This document shows, piece after piece, positions 25,326 through 38,107 of a stretch of 64,000 bases of DNA. This DNA is from Rusavskia elegans. Its lineage: Eukaryota; Ascomycota; Lecanoromycetes; Teloschistales; Teloschistaceae. The position numbers and the translations under genes are program-made. Below the pieces are notes generated by a model. The model did not search any database and was not told where the DNA came from. It was given only the letters and a program-made list of their open reading frames with translations. Each line of letters starts with the position of its first letter. The first letter of the stretch is position 1. The stretch is from assembly GCA_011316305.1 (NCBI GenBank), contig SAUG01000013.1, positions 62,001 through 126,000 on the forward strand, written 5' to 3'.

Positions 25326-27570
25326 TGTAACGTTTCTGTATATCAAAGGGCGTTACGTTCGAGTCTAGCTATAGCCGTAGACGTAGTCCGAGTAATTAAA
25401 TAGTAAAGGAGTTCTAATATAGGTTATCGTAACTAATTCTATACAGCTATAAAGGTACGGTTATAATATTATAAAGTATCTTTATTATAGAAGTTATTAA
25501 AAAGAGAATAACTAAAAGTATTTAATAATTATATTAATAACTAATAAGAAAAGCTATTTAATAGAAATAAAGAAACGATATATATAATAAAAATAGCCGA
25601 TAGTACCGATAGGTAGCCGTCTGCTAAAAGATTCTATTATAAAGATCGGCTATAATAGCTATAGACGGCTATAGATAATTAGCTTTACTTAATTAGCTAA
25701 TTTTCTAGAGTATTTCTATAGAACTATAGATATAATATAGCTCCTTTTATAGCGTTTTACTAAACTTTTTTAAAGTTATCTAGATATTTTTAAAATATTT
25801 TTTCGGTTCCTATATATTTTCCTTATCGGGGAATTCTTTTTATTTAATTAAAAATTTATTAGTTTCTTTTTTTTTATTAATAAATCGTTTAATTTTATAT
25901 TCTTCGTATTTTAGATAATATTAGTTTTTAGCTAACGGTATACTATCGGAAGTTTTTTTTAAAAAAATCGATATAGAATTTTAGAAAAATTCCTATTAAT
26001 AGAAGTTTAAAATATACTATTATCCTTTTAATATTCTAAACTCTAAAAGTTTCGATATATAGTTTATCTAATTTTTTATCTATTAGGTTTTTTATTAATA
26101 GTAGTATTTTATCTTCTTTATTAATATTATAGTTTTTTTTAGATATATTTACTTTTTTTTTTACTTTTTTTTTAGCTTTTTAGATCCGAGATTTCGTCCG
26201 ATTCTAATTTTCTTTTATTTTACTAATAAAGATTTACGCTACTAGGTTATTTATATCTGCCGGTATTTCTTTTTTTAATATTTTACTATAGAAAAGTTCG
26301 TCGAATATCGTTTTAATATCTTTATTATATAATAAGTTAATTACTATTTAAATTATAGAAAAAAATTAGATCTAATTTTCGCTTTCTTTAGAATAGTAAA
26401 TTTTTAGGTAAATTTTTAGTATTTAGTTTATCCTTTCTATTTAGCTATCCGTTTACGGATAGAATAATATTAATATTATCTATTCTATTTCTACTAATTA
26501 TATTAATTCTTTTATAAAATTAAATATAAAAAGTTTATCTCGGTTTAATATAATTTTTTTTATAATTCCGTTTTTATAGAAAACCGTTTTTAGTAATAAA
26601 AAAACGAATTATTCCGCTATTATAGTTATTTTATATAGTATAAACCGTATATACTTTATTATTTTATCTATAATTATTACTATTATATTATAGAATATTT
26701 ATATATATAGATTAACCGATTCCGGAAAATCTATAATAAAATCTATTATAATTTTTTAATACGGTTATTCTAGAATCTATATAGACTATAATTTACTAAC
26801 CGATCTTTATTTTTTTTTTTTTTTAATTTTTAGATTCTATTTTAAAAGTTAAAAGATATTTAAATAGACTTTCTTTTTTTTTTTTTATAATATTAAATAC
26901 GATCTTCTTTTTATTACTATTACTTTATATCTAAAAGGGTTTAGTATAAAACTAGATTTTAATAAATTCTATTTTATTAATTGTTTCTATAAAATAAGAT
27001 TCCGTTTTTTTAATTAAAGAAATACTAAATCTTTTTATATAATCTTTTAATATAGTATTTTTTATAATTCCGGAATTAATTATAGTTTCTATAGATTATC
27101 CGTATAATATTAATTAGATAAAAACTCGATTTTTATTATTTTTTCGGAATTATTAAAGTATAATATTCCTATATATTAAAGGGTATTATATTTAAACCTA
27201 GCTATAGCCGTAGACGTAGTCCGAGCTATTAAATAGTAAAAAAGTTCTAGTATAGATTATCGCGACTAATTCTATATAGCTATAAAGATACGGTTATAAT
27301 ATTATAAAATATCTTCGTTATAAAAGTAATTAAAAAGAGAATAACTAAAGATATTTAATAATTATATTAATAACTAACGAGAGAAACTATCTAATAGAAG
27401 TAAAAAAGCGATATATATAATAAAAATAGTCGATAGTACCGATAGGTAGCCGTCTGCTAAAAGATTCTATTATAAAGATCGGCTATAGCAGCTATAGGCG
27501 GCTATAGATAAATAGCTTCGTTTAGCCAGCCAATTTTCTAGAATATTTCTATAGAATCGTAGACGTAATA
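25326..27570 (-). mobile_element. gypsy-type LTR element J, internally deleted Pol-class copy
   Basis: LTRs 25326-25737 and 27159-27570 (412 bp each) with an exact ATATC duplication at 25321-25325 and 27571-27575. The interior is only 1,421 bp. Its right part matches the protease start of C and K and its left part the integrase end; they join abruptly near 26,820-26,835. Compared with K (3,153 bp interior), about 1.73 kb is lost, covering the reverse transcriptase and RNase H. It is inserted in the interior of element I. Confidence 0.9.
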
Positions 27571-27575
27571 ATATC

Positions 27576-29873
27576 GTAATATCTTTTCTTTATCGTCTTT
27601 ATATTCGTAATCCTTTAAAAAAAATAAGATAGAAGTTAATAGTAGTATATATAGCGAATATATATAGGTTTAAAGATTTTATAATCTTTTAATTTTTAAC
27701 GTTATCTATATTATTTATATCTTTTTTTTCATTTCTTTTTTAATTATATATATCTAAAGATTGATTTTAAAAACGAAAAAAATAAATTTTATTCTAATAT
27801 CGAAAATATTATTAAAAAATATTCCGAAATTCGTCGTCGTATTAAATTTTTTCTAGATTCTAAAAAAGAAATTCATAATCGTCGTTTTATATAAAAATCG
27901 GAACTCCGCCGGTTTTTTAAAAAGTAAAAACGTTTTATTAGATATTATCGCACTTTTAATAAACGAGAAAATGATTTTATTATTTAGAAATAATATATTT
28001 AATTCTATTTTAATAAACTAGATTATCCGATTGTATTTTACTTTTTCGGTATTTATACGCTAGCCGCGTATAAGATATCCGTTAAATTAGTACTCGAGTT
28101 AAATTCTAAAGATTTTAATTAATTTCTAAAGGAATTCGATTTCTTTTAGCTAGTAGGAACGATAGATCTATAAAAGAATATCTAATTAAAGATTCCTTTA
28201 CTTTATTTTTTCTATCGAAAGTTTTTATACTTTAATATTATAAGTTATATCCGAATCTTTTATTCTTTCGGCTAATTTCTATTTTTTAGCTACTGTTTTA
28301 TCCTATTATAATAACGATAGAAATTAACGAAAATCTTTATTTCTAGATTAAATATTTAGTATTAGATTTAGATTATTCTATTTTATTTCTAAATTCTATT
28401 GTAGTATATAGCCGTATTTATTCTACTAAACTTTTTCGACGTAGTCTATCTATAATTCCTTGATTATTTATTAACTTTTATTATATCTTTTGGCTAATTA
28501 TTATAATAGATATTCGTATTCTTTTCAGATTTATATTTTCTATACTTCGTTTCTTTTTATAAAAAACTTTTGTATATTAGAAGATATATAGTCTATAGTT
28601 TCATTCTTTTTTCTATATTATTTTTTTATATTGGTTTTCAAAATGGCTTTTTTCTATTCGTTGTTTAAAACGATATACTATCTAGAGTTTAGAATTATTA
28701 TAAAGTCCGAAATTCTAATACGTCCGTTTTTTTACTTGGATTTTAATATTTTTAATTCGATTATATTTTATAGAATATTTAAAAATATATCCTGTAATCT
28801 TTTTATAAAATCTTCTAGTAATTTTATTTTCTTTTTCTCTATTTATTAGAACTATCGTCTGATACTTTTCGATTTTAACTTTAAAAACTAATATTAAAAA
28901 TTTTTCCGTCTAATATAATTTAAATTCTATTATCGATTTTTTCGCCTTTTTTATTTTTTTTTAGATTCTATAGAATATTATTCTAATTTTTTTTTATCCG
29001 ATAAATAAATTAAGTAATTATTATTATAATAGACTATCTAACTTTTTATTATATATTTTCCAACTTTTTTTTTAAATAATTTCTCTATTATTTTAAACTA
29101 GTATTCGATTATTTCTATTATTTCTTTAATTAGGTGATTTCTTTTAAAATTTCTTGTCTTTTTATATAAATAATAAACTTTAATCTATAATCTTTTAATC
29201 TCGATAGTATCGAGTTCTATTAGTTTTTCTTTAAGCTATTTTTTCGTAGATTCTATTTTACTAAACGTCTATTTATCTATAGATATTTTATATTATCTAG
29301 TATCGATTCTAATCGTTAGTTTAATTATTACTACTAGTAAATCAAGTTTTTTAACTATTACAATAGCTTTTTTGACTTTTATATAAAATCTTTTATAGAA
29401 ATAGATTTTTAGAACTAAGTCTTCCTAGTCCGTTTTATAAACTAACGTTCTAAGCTAAACAGTATAGATAGCTACCGATTTCTATTATTTTAGAACTATT
29501 AATCTTTTTTCTATTATTTTATCTTTATTATTATTTCCGAATATTTCTTTTATAATTATAATTAGATTACTAAAATTATATAAGATCCAATATATTTTAT
29601 ATTTATTTTAATTTTTAGGATTATCAAAATAGTTTTCTATACGAAACTATATTTAATTAAAGATTTCCTTTTCTAAATATAATATTATAAATAAAATTTT
29701 AATTACTTTATTCGGAAATTAGATTAAATATAATATAAAATAGATTTTTATTTAAATAAACTATATTTTTAAAGATTTTATATTTCTTTTATAAATATCA
29801 AATATATCGATTTTAATAGTATCGTCTCGATCTATAGAACGAGATAACGAGACTAATATAGTAAATTATTAAA
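27576..29873 (-). pseudogene. RIP-degraded Gag-like interior of element I
   Basis: Read on the minus strand, the sequence after the right LTR (from 29,873 down) follows the interior of element A nearly base for base, including the start TTTAATAATTTACTA-like segment and a zinc-knuckle relic near 29,130-29,175. It is more heavily mutated than A or B. No reverse transcriptase or integrase motif was seen. Confidence 0.65.
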
Positions 29874-30445
29874 TATAACGTTTCTCTATATTAGAAAACG
29901 TTACGTTTAAATCTAACTATAGCTATAAACGTAGTCCGAGCTACTAAATAGTAAAAGAGTCCTAGTATAAATTATCGAAACTAGTCCTAGATAGCTATAG
30001 AAGTAAGGTTTTGATATTATAAAACGTCTTTATTACGGAGGTAATTATAAAAGAAAAATAGAACGATATTTAATAATTATATTAATTACTACCGAGAAAA
30101 TCTATCTAATAGAAGTAAAAAGCGATATATATAGATAAAAATAGCTATTATAGCCGACAGTAGCCGTAAGTACTTAGTACCGACTTATAAAGGCGGCCTA
30201 AACGGCTAGCGCGATCCGATACTAATTAGATCTTCGTCTGGCCAATCCAACGCTGATATTTTTAAAAAATTCTAGACGTAACAAGTAGTTTTAGTAAATA
30301 AAAACTCTAAAAAAAATAGTTTGGCTATTTCGATACGGATTTTCGTCGATATTTATAATCCGACCCGAATTTTTAGCGAGTTAAACCGGTTCGATTCGCT
30401 AAACGATCGGTTCCGGATCGAATTCGGAAACTCGACGGAAACCCG

Positions 30446-30863
30446 TAGACTGACTATTTCGGATCGAGTTTCCGTCGGTATTTCGGAAACCCGACCTAAA
30501 TTTTAACGAATCGATTTCTAAAATTAGAATTAAAAATCGGATCGGATTATAAAATAGAAATTATTAAAAATTCGATCTAATTTACTAATCTTTTATATAT
30601 AAAAAATTCTATAATTAATATATTAATTTAATATATATAAAACTTATATATATAGATAATATATTTATTTTTACTAGAATTCATCTAGCTAGTATATTTT
30701 ATTAGCTAGATTTATTTTTAATAAATAGATATAACTTTTATAATAGAATTATACTTTTATATTGGATTTTTACGGTTTTAATAAATCGAATCCGAAAATC
30801 TAGATTCGATCCGGAATAGAATCGGATTAAATTCTAGAGAAATCCGATTCGACAACCAATTTA
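30446..30863. mobile_element. hAT-like non-autonomous element L (418 bp), nested in hAT M
   Basis: It starts TAGACTGACT and ends AACCAATTTA. The 8-bp duplication GAAACCCG (30438-30445) / GAAATCCG (30864-30871) differs by one C-to-T. It is a hAT-like element inserted into another member of its own family. Confidence 0.85.
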
Positions 30864-30949
30864 GAAATCCGTTAAATCTCTATTAATAATATAATACTAT
30901 AATTAATAAATCAATATAGAAATCCAAACTAATTTTCTACAACTATAAA

Positions 30950-31080
30950 AAAATAAAATATTTATATATACAAGTATTTTTTCGCTAGATCTATATTCGT
31001 TTCGATATCCGTTTATACGATTAGCGGCCGGATTAGTTAATATCCGAACTCGTATAAAATTATATAATCCAAATATATAT
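30950..31080 (-). repeat. dispersed repeat P, copy 1 (inverted)
   Basis: The reverse complement contains TCGGATATTAACTAATCCGG, followed by ATAGATCTAGCG and the TATATATAAAT run found in the two forward copies near 32,550-32,660 and 44,205-44,320. It lies inside hAT M. Family not identified; it may be an LTR or short interspersed relic. Confidence 0.6.
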
Positions 31081-31500
31081 TTTTACCAACGTATAATTTT
31101 TTTACCGAATCACTGATTCACCGAATTATCCAAATATCAAAACCAAAACCAAATTAATTAAATAATCTTTCAAATCGTTTATATAGTTTAGAACTTTAAC
31201 TACTATATTATTTATTTATATATAATGGTATTATATTAAGTCAATATATTTAATTTAACGAAAACCTTTCTAGCTAGCGTAGTTAATTAATTACAATTCT
31301 ATAAAATTATTCGTATTACTTTTATATCAATATTATACGATTTATATAGATTAAACGGATTATTCGAATCTAATTAAATTATAAACTAGAAATCGAAATC
31401 CCGTCGATTCGGTATTTTAAAAAGATAGAATCGATTCGGGTCGGATCCATTTTTTTAATTCGGATTCGAAATCCGATCCGACGACCGGTCTAAAAAGTAA

Positions 31501-32484
31501 AGATTTTATTATCTATATAAATTTCGAATTCGACGCTTTTATAACTTCGTATTTAATTTATTATTTATCCTTATATACTATTCTAGCAATCAAAACTAAT
31601 TTATTTTTATTTAACTATTAACTAAGAACCAGTAATATATTGAATAAAAGTATAACCACTTTTTAACAATATCAAAACTTTTAGATAGTTTTATATCCTT
31701 GATTTACTTTAAATTATATTTTTAGTTTCGATAATAAAACGATTAATTAGTAACTAAAATATTAGTTCACTATTATAACTTCGATATATAAAATCGAAAA
31801 CGAAAATTAAACGTAAATAACGAAAGAAATTATCTAATTAAAATATTTTCTTTAATTTTTAAAACGATAGCGATTTATATATAATATTATTTTTATATAA
31901 TTTTTAAAAAATTACTACTTTAATCAAATATTATTAATTATATATATATATACTAAAATTAACGATATTATATTGAAATTTATATAAAAATAAATCGTCG
32001 TTAGAATAGTCGATTTCTAATATATTATAATAGATTACTAAATAATCAATAGTTTTATTAAAACGCTGTCTAAAAAAATTTATAAAATATATAAAAGTAA
32101 TAAAATTAGAATAGTCGATAAAATTATAATTTAATTTTCTATTTAAAAATTTCATCCAAAGTTATTCTAGTTAATTAACGTTTAAAGTTTATAAAATTTT
32201 AATCGATTTAGTTTTATATTAATAAAATTTATTTTTATCCTTTAATATTTTTTTTTTAAGAAGTTTTATTTAGATATCTTTTATTTTAATTATTATAGAA
32301 ATCATATTGTTTATATCGATCAACGATATAATAGAAAAAATAAAAATTCTACTATCGATATTATTATATTAATATCTAAATTAAACTTTTTATTTTTATT
32401 TTTTATTTCTAATAATATTAACTGATCTAACAATTACTATAGATAAATAAAAATGATATATAATAATAGTATTTTGATATAATT
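31501..32484. other. AT-rich sequence without recognisable gene
   Basis: Very AT-rich, with long A/T homopolymers and short shadow frames only. No terminal repeats or coding relics could be assigned. Confidence 0.5.
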
Positions 32485-32700
32485 ATATAATAGTCAAAGT
32501 TTTGAATTATATATACGATTTAAAGGATTACGGAATATAAATCAAGATTATATAATTATATATAAACTTGGAAATTAACTAATCCAATTATTCATCGTAA
32601 AAGCGGATATAGAAATAGATATAGATCTAGCGTAGAAATATTTATATATATAAATACTTTATTTTTCTATAGTTATAGGAAATTGCTTTAAAATTTTATA
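32485..32700 (+). repeat. dispersed repeat P, copy 2
   Basis: It shares about 200 bp with 44,138-44,355, including ATTAACTAATCC, TAGCGTAGAAATATTTATAT and the following TATAAAT run. It lies ~300-500 bp before the Gag-like start of the gypsy relic at 33,000. It could therefore be an LTR remnant of that element, but no matching copy was found immediately after it. Confidence 0.6.
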
Positions 32701-32999
32701 TTAGTAGTAATAACCTTTTAGGCTATAAATAATCCATCTTTATTCTATTATTAAAGTTTTTTTAAACCGATTTTATTTACTTTTATAAACGAGATTTTCT
32801 AAATTCGAATATAAATTTCTGAATAAGATATTTTTTCTACTTTTAATTCGGCGCTAGTATAGAGCGGATAACGATATATAATAAAAATATAGCACTTTCT
32901 AAAATATATATAAACTAGAAATTCTATTATAAAATTTCTTTAAATAATCTATTTACAATCTAAATCGCTACTATTTCTATTTTAAAAAAAGATATTTCT

Positions 33000-35900
33000 A
33001 GAAAAAACGTTAGTTTCGGAAGTATTCTAGATATTTTCGGAAATAATAATTTTTACGACGGCGAAAATAAAAATAGATCTAGTAGTAGATATAATCGATC
33101 TTTTAGTCGTCTTTATATAAATCGTAGAAATAGCTATACTATTCGATCGTAGCAGACTAGACTAAAAGCTACTAGAATTTTTCGGAAGAAATTCTAACCT
33201 ACCGTTATATAAGTCTATTTTTTCTAATGTTTCTAATATTTCTATAGCCTACGTAATATAAAACGCCTATAATAAAAAATCTTCAAATTTTAAAAATTAT
33301 AAATATAATTAATATATCGTCTATATCTAGTTCCGCTAATATAAATATTGTTATCAATTTTATTATATATTTATTTATAACTTTATTTTCTATCGTAGTT
33401 AGTATTTTATTAATAATATTAAATTATAGTAAATTAAATAGATTTCTAATTTAGATTAAAACTTTAAAAAATACTTTCGTAAAACTTTTTTAAAATAATA
33501 AAATAAGCCGAACTTTATAGAAAAAGTTTTTACTATCTATTATAAACTAGTTTAAATTAAAACTTTTAGTAATATTAAAGTATACTATTTTATTTATATT
33601 AAATTATACGTAGATATTAAAAGCGAATTTAGTAGATTTACTATTTTAAAATATTTTATCGAATATCTAAAATCAAATACATAGTTAACTACTAAATAAT
33701 ATTTCGCTTTATAATAATAAAACGAATAATTAATAAATCTAACGAGTATTATAAATATTATAATAATATTCGAAAAGATTAATATTAAATACTATAGTAA
33801 CCGGAGTACTATAGCTATTTTAACGAGTAAATAATTTGGTACTGCCGAGAATATTTCTATAGATACTAATAGTCGAATCGGCCGAAACAGCCGTAGCTAT
33901 AGCCGAAATAGTCGAAGAGAAAAAAGTAGATAAAGGGGATTATTTAGTACGAATATATACTATAATTAAAGAAAATTTAACTATTATAAAAAAAATTATC
34001 GGAATATTTATATTCCGGGATATATTTTTATAGATTAGATTTTTTTCGAAAAAAAAAAATTTATCGGCGTCTATTAATAATAGATTATTGAATAATAAAT
34101 AATATCGTACGTATCCGAACGTATATATAACGTTAATAAAAAGCTTTTAATAGTAAAAGAATAGCTCGGTCTAGTTAAAATAAAGATTAAAAAATTAGAA
34201 ATAACTTTTAAAAAGACGCCGGAAAAGATTTTAACTAATTTCTATAATATAATATCGTCGCCTAAAATATATATAGGATAGTAAACGACTTCTATATATA
34301 AATCGACTATCGGACTTCTATAAATAGATATAGTTTAATCTAGAAATCAGTAGAAATCGTTTTGAAATCGTTACTAATTTAGATACTATTAAATACTTTA
34401 TCGTTAGACGTATTATTAACTTTCTAGAATTAGAACTTTAGTAGTTATCGGGTAGAATACGATTTAGAAGTAATAAAACTATAGATATTTTAGAAGCGAT
34501 AAAGCTTTTATAGTTTTATAGAATCTTTTCTACTATTACTTTTTATATAGCATTCGATATAAACTATAATCTAATTTTCGGAAAAGATTTCTAAAGGTAA
34601 TATAATTTAGTTTCTAACTATAATATTCTAGAAATACGAATTTAAAAAAATAGAATTATATATTTATTATATAGCGCCTTAAATATATATCGTTTATAAC
34701 TTTTTAAAATTACCCCTATCGAATTTTCTAAATTTAATTTTAAAAGTTTTAAACGATTTATTAAAAAGAGCGTATAGATCTATTTATATATCGTATAAAA
34801 CGAACCTAATTTTCTAAAATAATTTAACCCGGTCTAGAAAATAATAGGCTATATAGAATTAGATAAAGTTTTCGGTCTAAAATTTTAAAATCGTTTCTAA
34901 AATAACTTTCTAATAAAACTATTATCGGAAAGGCTATTAGATTATATAATTAAAATTGACGATGATAGACCTATTAATCGAGTTTATTATAATTTAAATT
35001 CCGAATAGAATAAGAAATAAAAGTATTAGATTAAGTATTTTACCGAATAAAAATTAATTCGACTAAATTAATTTCTTTAAAACGCGCCCGTTCTTTTCGT
35101 TAAAAAGAAAGACGATAGCTAGTATATATATATCGACTATCGAAGCTTTAATAGTAAAATTATAAAAAATAGATATTCGTTATCTAAGATTTAATATTAT
35201 CTAAATATTATCGAAATAGCGAAATACTTTAGTAATATTAATCTAATAAACGGTTACTAGTAAATTAACGTTATCGAAGAAAAGTGTATAAAGATTGCTT
35301 TTAATATTAAAGCTAGTAAATATAAATTTCTAATTATATTATTTAGATTAACGAAGATATCAGTAATATTTTAAACTATAATAAATAATATATTTAGATC
35401 GTTTTTCGACAATTTCGTAGTAATTTATTTTAATAATATTTTAATCTATTCGAAGAATGAAAAGGAATATCTATAGTATATTAAAGCTATTATAGAAGTA
35501 TTCGATAAAAACTAACTATTCGCGAAACCTTCGATTTATCTATTATTCTTGAAGTATATTAAATTTTGTAAATTTATTATTAATAACGGAAAAGTCCGTA
35601 TAAATACGGTAAAAGTAAAAGCTATTAGAAACTAGCCGCTACTATAAACGGTATACGATATATGGTTTTTTTTAAAATTATATATCTATTACCGGAGATT
35701 TATAGAAGATTTTATACTAATATACGGGCTTCTTTATAAATTAATTTAAAGTTTAGAAAATAAAAAGTATAAACTAATTTAAATAAATTTCTTTATTCGA
35801 AATATATACGAAATAATAAAGAATATTATAATAAAAGATAAAGTATTTATTTAATCTAATATAGTTTCATCTTTTATTATTAAAACGGATATTTCCGATT

Positions 35901-37440
35901 TTAAATAAAGCGTTATTCTTTATTAGATTAATACCGATAGTATTAAATAGTCTATTACTTTCGAAAGTAAGGTATTTATATCTATAGAACGTAATTACGC
36001 TATCTATAAACGAGAACTTTTCGCTATTAAAGAATCTCTATAGCGATAGTATTACTATATCGAAAATATAATAACTATAGTTATTAGAACGGATTATATA
36101 GATTTATAATATTTTAAAACTACTATTAAACCTTTTAGAAAACTCGTTCGCTAGTTTACGGAGTTTAGAAAATATAAATTCGATATTAAATATAAACCGG
36201 ATAGTAAAATAACGATAGTAGATATTTTAAAATAAAAAGGGAACTTCGAGTTATTTACTAATAAAGTCTATAATTATACGCTTTTATTTAATAATACTAT
36301 TTGTATTTATATAGAATTCGAAATTATATCTAATAATCCGAAAATAAAAACTATTTTAAAGAAATATAAATATTATTTCCGAGTTAAATACGATATAGTA
36401 TAGTATCGAAACTTATTTTAAAGTTATTAGATATTCTATACTCTAGTATAGAGTCGTATAATCTTCCTAGACTATATTTATAAATTATATAGCTATAATT
36501 CGTATTAAATAATAATAGATTTTAGTCGTATAAAATAGTAGTAGCCGAGATAAAAAAAGATATTAAATATTATATTAAATACTACCCCGAATATTTGTTT
36601 GCTACTATTTCTCGCGATATTAAATAGGATATAATATATCCTTCTAATGTCTAGAAAAATTGATTAAATCCTTTTAAACGTTAGGGATTTAATTTTATTA
36701 ATCTTTTACTAGAAACCGAATAAGATAGAAAATATATTATTACTACGATTAATTATACTATCTAATTGTCTATAGTTTCTTCGCTTTTAAATATAATAGT
36801 AGAAGTACTAGCAGAATTTATTATCTATCGAATCTATTATAATTACGGTTTTTCGAAGGAAATTATTACTAATCGAAATACTAATCTTTAGATTCTAGCT
36901 ATAGACGAAAAATATCGTCTACTAGAAATTAAATATCGAGGTACTATATTTTATTACTAATAAATAAATAGCGCTATTAAAAGGTTTAACGGAATTTTCG
37001 GGAAAATATTTATTAAATACTATATCGGATAGCCGAAAAAAGTTTAAAATTTTTATTTAAAGAAGATTCTATTTACTATACGTATTTATATATATATAAC
37101 TACTGGATTTCTATTTTTCTATTTCTTTTATAGCGTTAATCTAATATTGCCGACTAATATTTCTAGCTCTTTTCCGAAAAGATATAATAAAAGAATCGAT
37201 TTTATATTATTTCTTTCGCGCGATCGAGTTAAAGTATTTAAAAATATAATAATATAAATAAAGGCTAATAAAAAGATATAGAATTCGAAAATAAAAGACG
37301 ATATTTTTATTAAAGGGAATATAGTTTTAATTAAAATTAATTTTAAAAATTTAAAGTTTATTAGTATAGTCTAGATAAAGTTATTTAAGTTAAAATCTTA
37401 AACATTTATATTCTAAAATCTTTTATAAAAATTAGCTAAT
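33000..37440 (+). pseudogene. second gypsy-type retrotransposon relic O (Gag-Pol), LTRs not identified
   Basis: A different lineage from A-K. A Gag-like stretch at about 33,000-33,960 is followed by RT pieces at about 35,080-35,470, including the conserved LFVKKKDD-type segment and the catalytic box at about 35,424-35,438 reading YFNN instead of YFDD. RNase H lies at 35,860-36,110 (IERNYAIYKRELFAIKESL). Integrase pieces lie at about 36,840-37,120 and a basic C-terminal tail at 37,200-37,440. RT-RNase H-integrase order fits Ty3/gypsy. Stops are scattered at former Gln/Trp codons. Terminal repeats could not be placed with confidence, although repeat P flanks it at a distance. Confidence 0.8.
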
Positions 37441-38107
37441 AAATTTCTAATTAGCGGAAATCGTATAAAAAAATATTTTTAAAAGAAAATATTACTATTA
37501 GATAGAGAATATTTTATAGATATAGAAAACTAAAGAAAGTTACTATAAAACAGCTTTCGCTAGACGAAAAACGTAAACGAAAACGATTTTATAAATTAAA
37601 ACTAGCGGAAAATCTAGATAATAATTATTTATCGAAATTTAGATCTATATCTAAAAATAATCTCTATAAAAAAGGCGATAATAAAATATAAATTTCTAGA
37701 AAAAAAAGAAATTAATTATATTTTAAATTTAATTTATTATTTTAAATATTCGTATATATTAAAATATATTTTTTTTTTAAATTAGATACGATATTTTTAT
37801 CTTTTATTTATTTTAAAAAAAAGTTATTCTCGTTAGTTTTCTATAGAATAAAAAGTAAATAAAGATATAAATAATCCCAAAATAATATTAAAACGAAATT
37901 TTTTACTAATTTACAAAATTATATTTAATAAAAATTTAATAATAATTGTAGATATAATCTTTTATTTTAAAATATATACGAATATAGATTCGTTAACTAA
38001 AAATATTTAAATCAAAAATTCGGCGAATTAGATTTCTTTTATATTCTAATATAAAGTTAAAATATAATAGAATCGTCTTTTATAATATAATTATCGCATT
38101 ACCAAAA
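37441..38107. other. AT-rich sequence after gypsy relic O, no gene seen
   Basis: May include the 3' part of relic O. No LTR recognised. The last five bases, CAAAA (38103-38107), are the target-site duplication of element K. Confidence 0.5.

Larger units (their letters stand above)
18848..30283 (-). mobile_element. gypsy-type LTR element I, Gag-only class, host of a five-layer nest
   Basis: On the minus strand. The left LTR is 18848-19150 continued at 25057-25165 (412 bp in total), interrupted by hAT G; the right LTR is 29874-30283 (410 bp). The 5-bp duplication is AATAG (18843-18847) and AGTAG (30284-30288), one G-to-A apart. The interior is 25166-29873, interrupted by element J; without J it is about 2.46 kb and matches the A/B interior in reverse. 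The ~110 bp at the U3 side of both its LTRs (for example 30,175-30,283) differ from the other family members while the rest of the LTR is shared, so I represents an LTR subtype. Confidence 0.87.
30317..31492. mobile_element. hAT-like element M, interrupted by hAT L and a repeat P fragment
   Basis: The left end TAGTTTGGCT begins at 30317 and the right end GACCGGTCTA finishes at 31492, with the usual subterminal ATCCGATCCGAC before it. The proposed 8-bp duplication (30309-30316, all A; 31493-31500, AAAAGTAA) matches at six of eight positions, so this copy is less certain than the others. It starts ~30 bp after element I ends. Confidence 0.65.

Noticed and set aside
28631..28849. 72-codon plus-strand frame rich in Phe/Ile
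   Set aside because: Antisense to the Gag relic of element I in AT-rich RIP sequence; composition is what AT-rich DNA gives by chance.
30321..30506. 61-codon frame
   Set aside because: Lies across the ends of hAT M and hAT L; subterminal repeats translated.
31934..32155. 73-codon minus-strand frame
   Set aside because: AT-rich, Phe/Tyr/Ile/Asn-dominated, no homology signal or neighbours.
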